From Billgrantia montanilacus (GTDB taxonomy: Bacteria; Pseudomonadota; Gammaproteobacteria; Pseudomonadales; Halomonadaceae), in NCBI RefSeq assembly GCF_003336675.1, contig NZ_QPII01000020.1, forward strand, positions 17,747 to 81,746: DNA of 64,000 nucleotides, written 5' to 3'. Made by a program: the position numbers and the translations under genes. Positions 62,144 to 64,000 of this stretch are shown here, one piece after another. How positions within the stretch are numbered: the first letter of the stretch is position 1; each line of letters opens with the position of its first letter. The notes beneath the pieces are model-generated. The model saw nothing but the letters and a program-made list of their open reading frames with translations, was not told the origin of the DNA and made no database searches.

Positions 62144-63751
62144 CTACATCCGGAATACGCCGAAGCGCGTTTCCTGCACCTCGGCATTCATGGCGGCGGC
62201 GAGCGACAGCCCCAGCACATCGCGGGTCTGCAGCGGGTCGATCACGCCGTCGTCCCACAGCCGCGCGCTGGCGTAGTAGGGGTGGCCCTGGTGCTCGTAC
62301 TGGTCGCGGGTGGGGGCCTTGAAGGCTTCCTCCTCTTCGGCCGACCACTCACGGCCCTCGCGCTCGTGCTGGTCGCGCTTGACCTGGGCCAGCACGCCGG
62401 CGGCCTGTTCGCCGCCCATCACTGAGATGCGGGCGTTGGGCCACATGAACAGCAGGTTGGGATCGTAGGCGCGGCCGCACATGCCGTAGTTGCCGGCGCC
62501 GAAGCTGCCGCCGATCAGTACGGTGAACTTGGGCACCTTGGCGCAGGCCACCGCGGTGACCAGCTTGGCGCCGTGCTTGGCGATGCCTTCGTGCTCGTAC
62601 TTGGAGCCGACCATGAAGCCGGTGATATTCTGCAGGAAGATCAGCGGGATCTTGCGCTGGGCGCAGAGCTCGATGAAGTGCGCGCCCTTGACCGCGGATT
62701 CGGAGAACAGCACACCGTTGTTGGCGACGATGCCCACCGGGTAGCCGTGGATATGGGCGAAGCCAGTGACCAGGGTGTCGCCGTAGTAGCGCTTGAACTC
62801 GTCGAAGTCGGAGTCGTCGACGATGCGGGCGATGACTTCACGCACGTCGTAGGGCTTCTTGAGGTCGGTGCCGACGATGCCGTAGATCTCGGCCGGGTCG
62901 AGCCGCGGCGGCTTGGGTGCCTGCATGGCGAGCTGGCCACGCTTCTGCCAGTTGAGCCGCGAGATGCAGCCGCGCGCCAGCTGCAGGGCGTGGGCGTCGT
63001 TCTCGGCGTAGTGGTCGGCCACGCCGCTCACCTTGCAGTGCACGTCGGCGCCGCCCAGGTCCTCGGCGCTGATGCTCTCGCCGGTGGCGGCCTTCACCAG
63101 CGGCGGGCCACCCAGGAAAATGGTGCCCTGCTGCTTGACGATGATCGACTCGTCGGCCATGGCCGGCACGTAGGCGCCGCCGGCGGTGCAGGAGCCCATC
63201 ACCACGGCGATCTGCGGGATGCCTTCCGCGGAGAGGGTGGCCTGGTTGTAGAAGATGCGGCCGAAGTGGTCGCGGTCGGGGAACACCTCGTCCTGGCTCG
63301 GCAGGTGGGCGCCGCCGGAGTCGACCAGGTAGATGCACGGCAGGCGGTGCTTGCGGGCGATCTCCTGGGCGCGGATGTGCTTCTTCACCGTCATCGGGAA
63401 GTAGGTGCCGCCCTTGACCGTGGCATCGTTGGCGACGATCACGCACTCCACGCCAGAGACGCGGCCGATGCCAGTGACCACGCCGGCGGCGGGAATTGGG
63501 CTGTCATAGGTGTCGTGGGCCGCCAGCGCCGAGAACTCGAGGAAGGGCGAACCCTCGTCGAGCAGATGGTCGATGCGGTCGCGCACGAACAGCTTGCCGC
63601 GGGACTCGTGACGGGTGCGGGCCTTCTCGCCGCCGCCCTGGCTGATCGCCGCGGTCAGCTCGCGCAGTTTCATGACCTCGTGGCGCATCGACGCCTCGTT
63701 GGCCTGGAAGACATCGCTGCGTGGATTGATCTGGGTGTTCAGGATGCTCAT
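62144..63751 (-). CDS. liuB: 3-methylcrotonyl-CoA carboxylase, carboxyltransferase beta subunit
   Basis: 535 residues. Two crotonase-type halves: YLVDSGGAHLPSQDEVFPD and SCTAGGAYVPAMADES in the first, FLQNITGFMVGSKYEHEGIAKHGAK and GGSFGAGNYGMCGRAYDP in the second. First complete gene of the liu operon in the window (liuA is expected to the right). ATG at 63751 with AAGGATC upstream. Confidence 0.95.
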   Translation of the reverse strand: MSILNTQINPRSDVFQANEASMRHEVMKLRELTAAISQGGGEKARTRHESRGKLFVRDRIDHLLDEGSPFLEFSALAAHDTYDSPIPAAGVVTGIGRVSGVECVIVANDATVKGGTYFPMTVKKHIRAQEIARKHRLPCIYLVDSGGAHLPSQDEVFPDRDHFGRIFYNQATLSAEGIPQIAVVMGSCTAGGAYVPAMADESIIVKQQGTIFLGGPPLVKAATGESISAEDLGGADVHCKVSGVADHYAENDAHALQLARGCISRLNWQKRGQLAMQAPKPPRLDPAEIYGIVGTDLKKPYDVREVIARIVDDSDFDEFKRYYGDTLVTGFAHIHGYPVGIVANNGVLFSESAVKGAHFIELCAQRKIPLIFLQNITGFMVGSKYEHEGIAKHGAKLVTAVACAKVPKFTVLIGGSFGAGNYGMCGRAYDPNLLFMWPNARISVMGGEQAAGVLAQVKRDQHEREGREWSAEEEEAFKAPTRDQYEHQGHPYYASARLWDDGVIDPLQTRDVLGLSLAAAMNAEVQETRFGVFRM

Positions 63752-63868
63752 GGAAAGATCCTTGCTGTTCGTCTTCGAAGCAGGGTAGTGCTTCGCGGGC
63801 GGTGCGTCTTTGGTGGTTCTGTTCTGCAGGAGCCACCTACCTTGTTGGAGCGCTCGGCTCGGCCTCCA

Positions 63869-63892
63869 GTCGCGAGCTGAAGCTGCTCCAAC
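63869..63892. repeat. REP-like element upstream of liuB
   Basis: GTCGCGAGCTGAAGCTGCTC plus CAAC; with TGTTGGAGC at 63843 it forms an imperfect larger hairpin. Member of the same family as the copies between liuB and liuE. The remaining sequence to 64000 shows no gene. Confidence 0.65.
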
Positions 63893-64000
63893 ATTAGAAA
63901 AAACGCTGTTGGAGCGCTCGGTTCGGCGTTCCGACTCCGCGTCGCGACTGGCGGCGTCAGGCGCCTCGGCGGAGGCTGCCACGTTGGCAATGTTGTCAGC

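Noticed and set aside
62573..63880. A 435-codon frame antisense to liuB
   Set aside because: Shadow of a clear carboxyltransferase gene; no motif of its own.

Overview
The window looks like chromosome of a GC-rich gammaproteobacterium, most plausibly Halomonas or a close relative. This is an inference from overall gene content: an OsmC-YcaO fusion, a liu leucine-degradation operon, many GST/VOC/LysR genes, a type VI secretion vgrG island and REP elements of the GTCGCGA...GCTCCTACA type. No rRNA, tRNA or CRISPR array was seen.

Layout. 1-29,965 is mostly core and stress/detoxification genes: an AraC/LysE pair, DJ-1, GFA and DCC proteins, LysR with an alpha/beta hydrolase, CIA30, OsmC-YcaO, an ion channel, two diguanylate cyclases, a Crp-VOC operon, a TetR-YciI operon with two strong operators, tag, a LysR-controlled GST/tautomerase/nitronate monooxygenase operon bounded by a duplicated fabF 3' end, fabF with a divergent TetR, katG, and a cold-shock/DUF1294 protein. 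Several small decayed genes (VOC, NTF2-like, Spy/CpxP-like) sit among them.

30,204-38,067 is the standout. It is an AT-richer block of seven integron gene cassettes, six complete attC sites and one truncated one, all in the same orientation and with no integrase gene in the window (a CALIN). The cassette boundaries can be proven from sequence: the 7-base core starting each cassette is the exact reverse complement of the R'' core of the attC at that cassette's own 3' end, for all seven. Cassette 6 is an unusually large two-gene cassette encoding what I read as a complete Hachiman anti-phage system (HamA DUF1837 nuclease plus HamB helicase). Cassette 2 carries a HEPN-like RX4H motif. Cassettes 1, 3 and 5 encode unrecognised proteins. 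Cassettes 4 and 7 are broken.

38,099-46,262 holds a 1,077-residue HTH/degenerate-cyclase/AAA/TPR regulator, a convergent FAD oxidoreductase, a Cache-HAMP-GAF-GGDEF diguanylate cyclase and a small secreted protein. 46,533-54,292 is an orphan T6SS module: vgrG, a MIX-motif effector with a C-terminal membrane hairpin, and two tandem immunity-like membrane proteins, the second frameshifted at a G8 run. 54,452-57,675 is an SDR/quinone-reductase/SnoaL cluster with a divergent LysR. 57,805-63,751 is the leucine/isovalerate operon liuB-liuC-liuD-liuE (minus strand); liuA would lie beyond the right edge.
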